A stretch of 64,000 nt of DNA, from NCBI RefSeq assembly GCF_020536995.1, contig NC_068366.1:26902532-26966531 (forward strand), given 5' to 3'. The notes under the pieces are model-generated. The model searched no databases, had not been told where the DNA came from, and was given only the letters and a program-made list of their open reading frames with translations. This document shows, piece by piece, positions 48,687 through 59,719 of this stretch. Numbering within the stretch: the first letter of the stretch is position 1; every line of letters begins with the position of its first letter. The DNA is from Dreissena polymorpha (lineage: Eukaryota; Mollusca; Bivalvia; Myida; Dreissenidae). A program made the translations under genes and the position numbers.

Positions 48687-49675
48687 TTTATCAGTAGTAA
48701 TAATAATTAACTTAATATATAATTGTTCATTAAAAGTTAGATCTCATATATTAAACTCGCATCGAATATGTTAAGAACATTCTCCGTAAGTAAACTAAAT
48801 TCTATGAATCACATTTCCTTGACATGCTTTTTAATTGAAACATGTATAATGTTTATATGGCTATGTACTGATTGTATTCGACAATCAAATTGTGTGTCTG
48901 TCTGTCTTAACGATTTTTTTTATTATTCCGTTATCAGTTTAAAAATGATGGTATTCGTCTTATTTGATAATATGTTGGTTCTGTTTCAATTTAAAGTTTA
49001 GCATATCCCGACAAACGAACCTTACATGTCAAACTGAACGGCTTTTTGTCAACAGCGATATCTCAATAACCAATAGCGTCAGAATTACCACAACAAAATG
49101 CTATTTTAAAAATATGTCAAGCACATACACTTAACAAACAATACGATATTTCTTTATTTAGTGTCGAGTTTTCACGCCTTTTTTGACAAAGTAATTATTT
49201 TCAAAATATGCGACTTATGTATATACATAGAGGATATTAAATAAAAGGTTAATGTAAATTCTTATCATAAATATAAAATGCACATTTTATCATAATATTC
49301 AATCATTTTAGCAGATAGTAATGTTCAATACTAAGGATTTATACAAACGTTTAAAATATATTTGTACTGACAAGTAAAAAAACTGTAAACACATTCAATA
49401 TTACACCATGAGCAATAGTTTAAAGCGGTATACATCACCCAAATAACGCAAAGATAACGGTCCAGTGACTTCTGACATTTATCTGAAAGGTTTTATGATC
49501 GTTATCAGGTCGTAAAACACATCTGTTATGTGTCACCGGATTAACGGACATTGGTTGATTACCCGATAATATGCAAGTATCCAACAATTTAGATTCATTA
49601 TTTATGGGGAAACAAAAGCTGCCTGACCTAAAAAATGTAAGACACAACAAATAATTATATTATAAGTTTACTTAC
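48687..49675. other. unique AT-rich sequence, no gene seen
   Basis: Lies between the array and the zinc-finger exon. It would be that gene's first intron, on the minus strand. The 71-codon minus frame at 49435-49650 has no PHD continuation that I can recognise. Confidence 0.4.
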
Positions 49676-49784
49676 CAGAATCACAGCCGATGTGTTGCCA
49701 TCGCTCGCAGGCATCGCAAGAAACAGCACGTTGCCTCTGCCCAACTGTCTTTCCACAATGTATACAATTTGCCACTTCTGCCAT
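49676..49784 (-). CDS. PHD-type zinc-finger protein, first coding exon
   Basis: Read leftward from ATG at 49784-49782; the donor GTAAGT begins at 49675. 36 codons plus one base. The peptide reads MAEVANCIHCGKTVGQRQ, then RAVSCDACERWQHIGCDS. Cys7, Cys10, Cys23, Cys26, His31 and Cys34, with Trp29 two before the His, match the first half of a PHD finger (C-x2-C, C-x2-C-x2-W-x-H-x2-C). The last C-x2-C pair should be on the next exon, to the left, which I could not find. Such N-terminal fingers occur in molluscan proteins that go on to FLYWCH or transposase-derived domains; that is recall, not shown here. Histone-tail binding is the usual family role but cannot be judged from half a finger. Confidence 0.7.
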
Positions 49785-49976
49785 TGCAGAAACACAAACA
49801 CAAAACTAACTAACACTAGAAAATTATTGTATCCGACATCGATTAAGCACATATATGTTTGAACACATGGCAGATGCACTGAAACCCACACAACTATATA
49901 GCAATCGTATTCCAAGTCACAAATAGTATTGTCCGACACAAACAAAACACATACTTTGGGCTCATTCAGATACCCT

Positions 49977-49988
49977 CTTTATATAAAG
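49977..49988 (-). promoter_or_regulatory. possible TATA box for the PHD-type gene
   Basis: CTTTATATAAAG lies about 195 bp upstream of the ATG at 49784, at a reasonable distance for a short 5' UTR. It is palindromic, and AT-rich words are common here, so support is weak. Confidence 0.25.
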
Positions 49989-50050
49989 TCAGCCCTTATA
50001 ATTACTTTGCAAACAGCATTGTTGTCTGGTTAAGCGTGTTACCTTATTTA

Positions 50051-50305
50051 TTCTTTAATCACGCCAAACTGTCATACCATTTGTCTTATTAATAAATCTT
50101 TGACCAGACAATGAAAGCATGCCGGCTTAATTAATTTTCGTCAATTCACACGTTTTCAAAACATAACTAACACAAAGACATTCCATTATTCTTTAATTAA
50201 ACCAAACTATCATACAAAATGTCTCATTAAACAATCTTTGAACAGAAAATGAAAGCATGCCGTCAAAATAAACGTTTAACATTTCACACGTTTTCAAAAC
50301 AAGAC
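50051..50305. repeat. diverged tandem duplication, period about 138 bp
   Basis: Two copies from TTCTTTAAT (50051 and 50189) to CACACGTTTTCAAAAC, both with AATGAAAGCATGCCG. It lies 270-520 bp upstream of the PHD exon start. Confidence 0.75.
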
Positions 50306-50549
50306 GAACTAAATGGGGCTTATTTTAATAAACACAATCATAAAAAAGCTAATAACAATTAATTATTAAAAGCAATCCGGTATGTAAACAATTATTGAAT
50401 TACAAAGTTTAACAATATGAAATGAAAAAAAAAACATCATACAACTACATTTCCTAAAAACAATAATAACGAATATTTGTATATTGATACATTAAACTTA
50501 ACAAATTTTATATGAACAAAATTTCTATAATACTATATATAAGAAACAA

Positions 50550-51600
50550 AATTGGGGCGAGTTGTCTTTCGATTGGGGCGAGTTGTCCAACATATTTGGG
50601 GCGACTTGTCCAGATTTTCGGGGCGACTTGTCCTGGGGCGAGTTGGCTTTGGGGCGAGTTGTCTGGCTCCCCTATTGACGCCGTCGTCTTATTTATCGAG
50701 AACCAGCAAATATAAAATCAAATCGCATTAGAAATTCCAACGTCAGAAACTCAGATAAAAAAATCTGAATTACGGGTAAAATAAATTGGATAGTGTACAT
50801 TAAGAATTAAATGGTACTTCGATTGCTAAAAAAAACAGCACAGTACTGGTACAGTGCCCAAATGCGCCTCATTTTGTAGGTACCGTAATTACTCTGTAAG
50901 TTTTCGGACACCTTGTCCGAAATTTGATACGAAAAAAAAAATTTCAGGTGTACAAAAATTTAGAGACAAAAATTGAGGTATCCGAAAATTATAATTATAT
51001 TGAAATAAAGGCAATTAATACAATATACAATAATTATATTGCGATTTACTCTTCTTATTCTGCTATGAAATAAATACAATTTCACACTCACAGCTTTGCT
51101 GACTGAGTAACTCGCCTGAAATGATAGAACCATAAAGTAAAAGCATGAAATATTCTGCTTCCTTAATGGGATGAAACCGTTGAAAATGCTGATGGGTAAA
51201 ACCATTGTTTTCTACCAGTATACATAATTATTTAACCATTTGCGCGAATGTAGTGGTCCATTGCCCACAGGCAGTTTTATGACCTTAATCATTTTTAATG
51301 TGGCTGTAAAAATACATGTCAGAGCAAAAGTGTCACAAGATAAGAAAAAACATAACCCAAGTCTGCGGGATAGCACTGTAAAAGATACTGTTAAAAAATG
51401 TAGAGACATTAATTATGGAAGAAAACCTGTTCGCTGAAAATTAAGTTACAAAAATAATTATTTTTGCAAAAAAAGGGTGTCAGAAACTTAGAGTAATTAC
51501 AGTATGCATTTGATGGTCACCAGACAACTCCCCCCAAAGCTAACTCGCCCCCAAATATGGTCAGCTCTACCCAAATTTTTGGGACAACTGGCCCTAATCA
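50550..51600. mobile_element. element with GGGGCGAGTTGTC inverted ends, carrying a nested MITE
   Basis: The left end (50550-50665) has about six imperfect GGGGCGAGTTGTC units. The right end (51520-51600) is a diverged inverse of the same text (CAGACAACTCCCCCCAAAGC, AACTCGCCCCC, GGGACAACTGGCC). Exact borders and target-site duplication are not clear. A smaller TIR element fills most of the inside. Confidence 0.5.
50883..51502. mobile_element. TA-flanked MITE nested in the preceding element
   Basis: TA at 50881-50882 and 51503-51504. The left end CCGTAATTACTCTGTAAG..CGGACACC and right end GGGTGTCAGAAACTTAGAG..TAATTACAG are inverse copies over about 28 bases. The interior has frames of 81 and 65 codons with no transposase likeness. 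Confidence 0.65.
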
Positions 51601-51604
51601 AAAT

Positions 51605-52070
51605 TGTCATATATAGAAGAATTTTTGTGAGTAAATGCATTAAAAAAGTGACTTTAAAAGGAATGCCTAATACACAAAAACGATTATACCAGGGAAAAAC
51701 GCTAGAAATGTGTTATATTTATAATTTATAGCAGTTGCATACCCAAGATACAAACATCTTTTTATTGAAAACATACAAAGCATGATTGCATTTGAAGTGA
51801 AATAAATAAAAACATTACAAAAACAAATAATACATTGAGCAAGCATTGAAAAGAAAACACTATAATCAATCATTTCAAACATTTCTAATGATAATATATC
51901 CCCAATGTAAAACAATGAATCAGTGATTTTATCATTTTATTACATGTACCTGCCAGTTGTGTGCTGGACTCACAAAAACCTCTGGGGATGCAAAGTTTCG
52001 AATTATGTGAGTCCCAAACATGCATTGTAATTTCTGAAAAAATGATATTGTTTAATATTTGGACTCATTT
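51605..52070. other. no gene seen
   Basis: AT-rich. The 75-codon plus frame ending near 51731 and the 82-codon minus frame have no recognisable features. Confidence 0.3.
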
Positions 52071-52353
52071 TTAGCTCGGCTGTTTTCGGGGAAAACCTGA
52101 GGCATTGTCATAGCCAGCTCGTCCGTCGTCCATGTTGTGCTAAAACCTTAACATTGGCTCTTAAATCAAAGTGCTTCCACCTACAACTTTTAAACTTCAT
52201 GTAGCTGCACTTTGATGAGTTCTACACGCCACACCCATTTTTGGGTCACCAGGTCTAAGGTCAAGGTCACTGTGGACTCTAATATAGCTTTCATTTATTC
52301 AAAACTGCACCCGCAGCCGAGCGTTGGCACCCACTATGCGGTGCTCTTGTTTC
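52071..52353 (+). repeat. dispersed repeat, TTTAGCTCGGCTGTTTTCGG family
   Basis: Starts TTTTTAGCTCGGC, contains GTCATAGCCAGCTCGTCCG and GGTCTAAGGTCAAGGTCACT, and ends CTATGCGGTGCTCTTGTTT. The end is shared with the repeat at 58111-59440, although the bodies differ. Confidence 0.7.
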
Positions 52354-53948
52354 AATTTGGGGACTCATAGATTTGCTAGTTATGGGTCCCAGGACTAGAT
52401 GAGAAAATCTGTAAAAATATCACTGCTGAATCTTCTGCTGGGATGTGGGTTTGTCTGTCGGTGTTATCTACCATGAAGGTCTCGTTAAGGTTGCGAGGGT
52501 TGTTCCTTATAGATGACTGACCGTGTTCCTAACGGAAAGTAATTTTTTAAGTTATTTGTATGTAAATTAAATCCTATTCTTAGGCTCTCTGTATAATTTT
52601 GTCATAACTGCACAATAATATTCAATTAAATCAACCAAAATATTATCAAGGCAGTCATGATTAGTTATATAATTTCTGATAATAGTAAAACCCCTATTCG
52701 AAGCAAATAAAGGTCGCTATTAACAACATTGCTGTTGGGCTAGCTCTTTACTGAAGCGGTATAATTGTCTGCTTATCATTGGGGGACCAACCTAACCGTA
52801 GCCCAGTGGATATTGTATCCATCTTGCTCCAAGTAAGTCACAATTGGTCATTGACTACATTCAAGTATACATAAGAGTACCCGGTGTACATTAAAGTAGC
52901 ACCTGAACCAACAATGACCAATTGAGCACAAGTAGGTTCCTAGTTTGATATCCACCCTTGGAGCATTCACAGAATTCTTCATAGACAACAAAATACTGTT
53001 TATTCCCAGCCAATAGACGCGTGAGTATCTAAATAAACCTCAGGCTTTTGATGCTTAATTAAACAGGTTTAAACTAAATTAATCATTCTGTTTAAGTCAT
53101 AGTTCAGTTATGAAGACTTTATATTTTCATTATATAGTACTTATGTATCATCTCATAGTGTTTTATTGAGAAAATAGCTTGCTTAAAGACGTAGTTTGAG
53201 ATTGCATTTAGGTCATTTAGGTTTAGGTTAAGATCACTGGTATAAAAGATAGAAAAACTATAAACAACTTTATTTTGAATTGACCAATCTTGTTGAAACT
53301 AATAAAAGGCTTGCATGGAGACCCAGCTGTGATTGTATATGGGGCTTGACTGGTAATGGTTAGGGCCACTTAGCTTTGATGGGGTATTACATTGAAAATT
53401 GTAGGTTAGTTATATAGGGATGTGATTCATTTAGGGATGGTCGGATTAAGGTCAAGCTCACTGTATCTATAAACTGAAAGATTGATATTTTGCATAAAAC
53501 CTTGAAATGCTGAAAATAATGTTTTGTTGAGGTAGATTTTGATTCAATTTGGGACAAGTTAAAAAAAAATAATCTAAAAATAGAGAAACATTTTCTGATC
53601 AATGGCTTTGGAGTATTGTTTTGAAGTTTTATGTGTTGGTAGCTTACATGCTGACTAAGCTTGGAATTGCATAATTATTGAATTATTAACTTAAACGTTA
53701 AAAGCCTGGTTTTATGGCATTGTCATGTTTCTTGTTTTTATCAATTATGTTTTTTTTTAAAGTTTTCCAAATGTGTTCAAAAAGGTAAACCTATGTGACT
53801 TGATTTAACAAACAGTATGTTAAGTGATCAACTGTTGTTTTTTTTCTCAGATATTTGTAACATCAGAAAGATAAATGTTTTCTCTGTTATAATTTTGTAA
53901 ATATTGATTTTTGTTTCAAAGTTCAAACACATTTTTGGTTTCTAGATA
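52354..53948. other. no gene seen
   Basis: AT-rich, with one imperfect dyad (AATTGGTCATTG near 52843 and CAATGACCAATT near 52913). The frames are short and unremarkable. Confidence 0.35.
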
Positions 53949-54678
53949 CAGTCGAAACTGACCTAACGGCCACCTGAATTTACCAGTAACCTGCAGACAA
54001 CGGTCAGTCTGGAATCCCCCCGACGAAAAACACTCTATATTACACTTGAATTTAACGGCCACCTGTCCATAACGGCCAACAGCCACTATATTCCACTCCG
54101 AAATTCATGTTTGAAGTGAAATCAACAGTCACGCGTCAGTCGTCTCAAGTCGCGAAAATTAAAAAAAATAAATTAAATTAAATTATAATGCTTTTTGTGT
54201 GATGTTTGAGTACGAATAAATTTTAACAAACTTTTTGCGTCTTTTTCTTTGAATTAGAACGGTACAATTACACCGTACTATCAGTTTATGACAGCAAAAC
54301 CGCTTTTTAGTCTTGTACGGAAGTGACATCAACGGCACGTGACAAGCTTTGTTTACAGAATGATCGAGATGCATGATTAAACAATAATACTAGCGTTGAT
54401 AAAGTCATTGCTTTAGTTTAATAACAATATGAAATTAAATCAATATATAAGATATTATTCTTTATTATTCAATGTAAGTCAATTCTGTTATTATGCTTAG
54501 TTAACGGCAATGAGCATTTGTTTTACACTGTATGCAAACGACTGGGTGGGGTAACGACGTTGCAATACTACCAACTGACAAACCATCTTAAAATTGTGAT
54601 CCGAATTCAACGGTCACCTGTGGACAACGGTCACTTTGGTCATTTCCCTTGACTGACCGCTGAATTCAGGTTTGACTG
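53949..54678. mobile_element. TA-flanked MITE with CAGTC-type ends
   Basis: The left end (TA)CAGTCGAAACTGACC and the right end, whose inverse reads (TA)CAGTCAAACCTGAATTC, share about the first 13 bases. Both ends carry subterminal copies of AACGGTCACCTG-like words. The ends resemble pogo/Tigger or other Tc1/mariner relatives. The 730-bp interior has no transposase. Confidence 0.7.
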
Positions 54679-54680
54679 TA

Positions 54681-55485
54681 TACTGATTTTTTTCAAGACT
54701 CTTTACCCTGACGTCATGCTCTTGGGGTCAAAACAAATTTTCCTTCGAAAGTATCATCATACAGATAATGTCCTACAAAGTTTGTTTGCATTGTGCTTCT
54801 GGGGTAAAAACTGGCCATGTGTAAGTGGCTGCATGAATTAACTTATAATTAAAAATAGCATGATGACAGACTTTAAAAATGACCCCTCAAATCCAAAGGC
54901 TTAGAGTGTTGGAGTGTGTTATTTGATATGTGAAAGCCTTTTGTGGTCCTCAACAAGTTTGCTAACATTATTGGACAGAGGTCAAAATGGGCCATGCCCT
55001 GTATATCACACAGTTTATATACTTAAAATAGAATATGACTTAAAAAATAATCACATGAGACGCAAGGCTATCCTTTTATAATCCTATAGTGACTATGTTA
55101 AATGATTGTTCAAATGATGCCCTGAAAACAAACTTGTCATGACCTTGAGACATTTTAAATTACTTAATATTGATTGAGTATCCAACTAACAAAACTTTGT
55201 AGGGCTCCGGCTGTTGTTCTGCAAATTCACCAATGGCAAAAATTTCGCAATTTTGGCAATTAAAATAGTCCTTTGGCGAAAATCCCTGGCGAACGTTTTT
55301 AAAATCAGAAATTATGCATGGTACCGTTATATTAGTGCTCTAGAGGACGCATACATAATCGTATGATGTTAGTCTGTATTTCTTGTTTTGTTGAATTCTC
55401 AAGTGAGCATTATTCGATTTTTAATCGGAAAACTCTTCAGAATCCTAATTGAAATGCAAGGTCAAAAAATCGTCACATAAACAGT
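54681..55485. other. no gene seen; one decayed repeat
   Basis: The stretch 55200-55290 (GGGCTCCGG.., TTGGCGAAAATCCCTGGCG) looks like an old interspersed repeat; the rest shows nothing. Confidence 0.3.
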
Positions 55486-55699
55486 GCCAATGTATTTCGT
55501 GATGATCCTACATGTACGTTCAATGTCTCATAATCCGCATGGAAAGCATGAGCATATTAAAACTCTGTAGCGCAGAGAACAACGATTTGTATGCCAATGT
55601 ATTTCGCGATGATCCTACATGTACGTTCAATGTCTCATAATCGGCGTGGAAAGCATGAGCATATTCAAACTTTGTAGCGCAGAGAACAACGATTTCTTT
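55486..55699. repeat. 107-bp tandem duplication
   Basis: Two copies from GCCAATGTATTTCG to GAGAACAACGATTT with a handful of differences. Confidence 0.9.
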
Positions 55700-56304
55700 T
55701 AATTTCTGTTGAATGTTTCGTAAATCATTTTAACAAAAAATGATATCATGAATTGACATTTCCTCAAATATAAATTGCAAATCAAACATGCTATATCTTT
55801 ATCGTTGCGGTCGTTTAGATAAATCATTATTGAAACAGTTATTGTAATGTATACTGATTAAAATCCGGGGAAAACTGAATTAAGTGTTGGTAGAATGCAA
55901 TGTTTTGACAAAAGGGATTTAAAATATACGAATGCAACCTTTTGCTGATATGGTTAATATTTTCTGTGAATAAATTAGATTTGTTTTACAGGGCTTTTAC
56001 ACCCTTTAGCGATTACTCGTTAAATTTATATATAATTTATATAATACATATATATAGCCTGCTAAAACTTGGCTACAGATTCTAATAAAGATTTGCTACA
56101 AAAACTTCCATTTGGTTAAAATGTTGGCTAGAGAAATTTTAGAGCCAGGTGGGTCCTGCATAATTTTACTTCATGATCAGTATAATTTACATATTCTTAT
56201 TAATTTATCGCAGTTGCAAGTGCCCTCTTCAAACGATCCTAAATCTCTCCCTTAAGTTTGTATATTAACTTTGAATTTTAACACAGAAAACATTTCTTTT
56301 GTAG
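55700..56304. other. upstream intron or flank of the katanin exon
   Basis: AT-rich, ending in a good acceptor (CATTTCTTTTGTAG, to 56304). No earlier katanin exon was identified, as expected if only 5' UTR lies upstream. Confidence 0.4.
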
Positions 56305-56504
56305 GACAGAGATATTTGTTTGGTTCAACATTGAAGATGAATGTCAATTATGGTGAGGTGTATGACAACTTAAAGCAAGCCCGAGAGCACTGCTTGTTTG
56401 GCAAGTATGACACCTCTGCAGTCTACTACCAAGGCGTTGTACAGCAGTTGCAGAAAATCTTGATGACAGTCAAAGAGCCGCAAAGGAAAGCAAGATACCA
56501 GAAG
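56305..56504 (+). CDS. KATNA1: katanin p60 ATPase subunit, exon with the start codon (MIT domain)
   Basis: The coding part is 56337-56504 (56 codons); 56305-56336 would be 5' UTR. The peptide MNVNYGEVYDNLKQAREHCL then FGKYDTSAVYYQGVVQQLQK matches the N-terminal MIT helices of katanin p60. Human KATNA1 reads [20 protein letters not shown] and KATNAL1 is similar. Katanin p60 is an AAA ATPase that forms hexamers and severs microtubules; this N-terminal part binds p80 and the microtubule. The exon ends in phase 0 at a modest donor (GTTATT). Neither the next exon (QxVRQEL-type text) nor the AAA domain is in the window. An in-frame upstream ATG at 56271 lies before the acceptor and is probably intronic. 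Whether this is KATNA1 or KATNAL1 cannot be settled from one exon. Confidence 0.85.
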
Positions 56505-56939
56505 GTTATTTAATTAGTAATTGTTCTCTTTCATTATTGCTCTTTGTATATTTTATATGCATGTTAATCTTAAATACATTGTAAGGTACTATAATTGGGT
56601 CATAAGGATTAAGTATGAAAGAACGTGGAAGGAGCCTATTTTTCAATGGTGGCTGCTTCTTGCAATGCAACATTTTGCAATCAGACAAGCATGTTTAATT
56701 GAAATAAATTATCTTCAAAGTACAAGCTTACCTGTGTGAAGCAGCCAGTTACAAGATTTTGTTAAGAGGCTGCTTTAGGCAGAGGGATATCTTAATTATT
56801 CTGATTGTTATAAATGTACCGGTACACATATTTATAAAAAAACATTGACAATCATTATCATCACTGTAATCATCATCATTTGATTGTTTAAAGAAAGATC
56901 TACAGCAAAATAATGAACTTACATTTAATATTATATTCA
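56505..56939. other. katanin intron 1, nothing seen
   Basis: Short frames only, with an ATCATT-rich run at 56852-56880. Confidence 0.35.
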
Positions 56940-57020
56940 GTGCTCCAGCCAGCTTTTCAAAATAGAGGGGAGCTTCCCCAAAAAGGGCACATTTCACGCG
57001 TAATTTTAGAAAATAGGGCA
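56940..57020. repeat. dispersed repeat fragment
   Basis: GTGCTCCAGCCAGCTTTTC, GGGGAGCTTCCCCAAAAAGG and CACGCGTAATTTT form a compact block that I take from memory to be a common interspersed fragment in bivalve introns. Confidence 0.35.
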
Positions 57021-58110
57021 TTTGGTTATAAATATACCTAAGTATATACTTTGGTTATACTAAATACTTATGAAATGTAAACATTAGTGCATTGGAAGCT
57101 TTCACCAATTGTATGCTGTTCCTCATTTTGTGTAATGAAATTACAATAAATATATTTCTATCTACATTGGCGCTAAGGAAAACAACTTAGTAGCCAATTT
57201 CATAACCGACTTGGGCTAGCATCTGACTACACGCGTAAGAGATATGTAGATATCATAATTCTTTCCGGTGTGTGTGTGGGGGGAGATTTTGATGTTTTTT
57301 ATCACCTATCATCATTGAACTGCATGTTAATCTTTTAGGTTCCAGTTTCAGCATCAGTGGCCTTGTAGAAGAACAAAGAAAACATGAAAAAAAGAAAAGA
57401 AAAGAAAACATGAAATAAATTCAGGGGTTTCACTGGGTCAAAAAACGTTCTGACTGTCACCACTTAAATTCGTTGCTTTAAATATCTTTGAGCTAATGTT
57501 TGTCCACAATAATATTAATTAAAACAAAAATCTATATTGTCTTTATTGACAAATTTAAAGTCTAAACAATGATCAATGTCACCATGAAGTAGCATATAGT
57601 CTGGAGATTAAAATGAAACATTGTTATTGTTAATAACAGGATATATTTATTTTACATGTTATTTCAACTAATGTCAACAACGTTGACAGTTTTGTTAGGT
57701 CTCGAAAATATATGACAATATCAAAATTTCATTTTACTCGCAGAGTGATTAATCCGCCTTCCAAACAAGCTCTTTATTTGTTGAAATAACAACTGTCTGT
57801 CCCTATTCATGTTAAAATTCATCATGATTGAGGACAGACAGTGTTTTAAAGTTCAGAAATAAAATCCAAACACAAATAAGTTCTTCCATGCCGTAATTTC
57901 GGACTGAAAGTTAACCGCATATTCGTATTAAAAATAGGTGATTAATTTTTATTTTTTATTAAATATTATTTAATATTTTATAATTTATATTAAATTACAC
58001 ATTAATGTAGTTTATGGACTGAATTTGTATAAAAATCATTCTTAGATTCATTAAACGAAGCTTAATTAAATGTCAAGGTAATACATACCGACCTATGTAT
58101 AACACAAACA
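57021..58110. other. katanin intron, nothing coding
   Basis: AT-rich. It includes a 12-bp dyad (AACTGTCTGTCC near 57789, inverse GGACAGACAGTG near 57833). Confidence 0.35.
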
Positions 58111-59440
58111 TTTTTTAGCTCATCTATTTAAAAAAAAAAAAAAAGAGCTATTGTCCTCACCTTGGCGTCGGCGTCCTGTTAAGTTTTGCGTTTAGGTCCA
58201 TATTTCTCATAAAGTATCAATGCTATTGCATTCAAACTTGGTACACTTACTTACTATCATGAGGGGACTGGGCAGGCAAAGTTGACAGAATTATGTGCCC
58301 TTTTTATACTTAGAAAATTGAAAATTTTGGTTAAGTTTTGTGTTTAGGTCCATTTTATTCCTTAAGTATCAAAGCTATTGCTTTCATACTTGCAACACTT
58401 ACTAACTATCATAAGGGGACTGTGCAGGCAAAGTTATGTAACTCTGACTGGCATTTCGACAGAATTATGTGCCCTTTTTATACTTAGAAAATTGAAAATT
58501 TGGTTAAGTTTTGTGTTTAGGTCCACTTTATTCCTAAAGTATCAAAGCTACATGTATTGCTTTCATACTTGCAACACTTACTAACTATCATAAGGGGACT
58601 GCAGGCAAAGTTATGTAACTCTGACTGGCATTTTGACGGAATTATGGGCCCTTTATACTTAGAAAATTGAAAATTTTGTTAAGTTTTGTGTTTTGGTCCA
58701 CTTTACCCCTAAAGTATCATAGATATTGCTTTCATACTTGGAACACTCGCAAACTTTCATAAGGGGACAGTAAAAGACAAGTTGCATAACTCTGGTTGTC
58801 ATTTTTACGGACTTATGGCCCTTTTTTGACTTAGTAACTTTGAATATATGGTTAAATTTTGTGTTTAGATACACTTTACTAATAAAGTATCAAGGCTATT
58901 ACTTTCAAACTTCAAATACTTTCATGCTATCATGAGGGTACTGTACCTGGCAAGTTAGATTTTACTTTGAACTTTGAATGACCTTGACTCTCAAGGTCAA
59001 ATTATTAAATTTTGCTAAAATTGCCATAACTTCTTTATTTATGATTAGATTTGAATCATTTGATTGCTACTTTGACAAAACAACACTTACCTGACATACC
59101 ACAATAGACTCCACCCATACCATCCCCCCCGCCCCCCCCCCCCCCCCCCCCGCCAGCCAACCCCCCCCCCTGAATCCCCCCCCATTTTTTTTTAAAGATC
59201 ATATAGTAAGTGACCACCACACCCTCACACTATACCCCGCCCACCCCCCCCCCCCCCATTTTTTTTTAAACATGTATTTTTTTTTCATTTTTGGAAGATA
59301 ATGTAATAAATGACCACACCCCCACACTATACACCCTCTCCAACCCTCCCTCCTTTGTGATTAAAATTGAGATAGGTCCCTTCACATTTAAAAAGAAAAA
59401 TAGATGGGCGGTCTGCACCCGCAAGGCGGTGCTCTTGTTT
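58111..59440 (+). repeat. dispersed repeat, TTTAGCTCATCTATTT family, copy 2 (nearly whole)
   Basis: Same text as 15830-17084, with four blocks of about 165 bp (GTGTTTAGGTCCA.. to ..GCCCTTTTTATACTTAG), the TGACCTTGACTCTCAAGGTC stretch, C-rich tracts at 59126-59170 and 59237-59257, and the end GGCGGTCTGCACCC..GGTGCTCTTGTTT. Sits in katanin intron 1 if that gene continues rightward. Confidence 0.85.
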
Positions 59441-59719
59441 TTATTAATCAATCTTAAAGGCTCAATAAAAGGAATTTTTCTCTTTGATCATTTTGTAGGG
59501 TAATAACAACTAATGACGATTTCAAAATAACATATAATGCAAACAAAATTGTTATGCAATATTGACAAATTCAATTCAGTGTTGTTGCTTTTTATTTCAA
59601 TTTAGTTTGTTTTAGCCTCAACATGCAAAAAAACTGATACTCTGACAACTGAGATAATCTTTCACTCCCAGATCACTCTTGCAACAATATGCTAATTATT
59701 GATTTCTTAACAAACAATT
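59441..59719. other. non-repetitive lead-in to the minisatellite
   Basis: Unique in sequence but present twice in the window: 59455-59719 recurs at about 62340-62597 as part of the 2,878-bp duplication. Confidence 0.8.

Noticed and set aside
52790-52990. A second tRNA-derived SINE (TAGCCCAGTGGATA.., GGTTCCTAG..)
   Set aside because: The box-like words are more than 110 bp apart and poorly matched.
57340-57390. Second katanin exon after the acceptor TCTTTTAG
   Set aside because: The frame stops after eight codons and does not match katanin.
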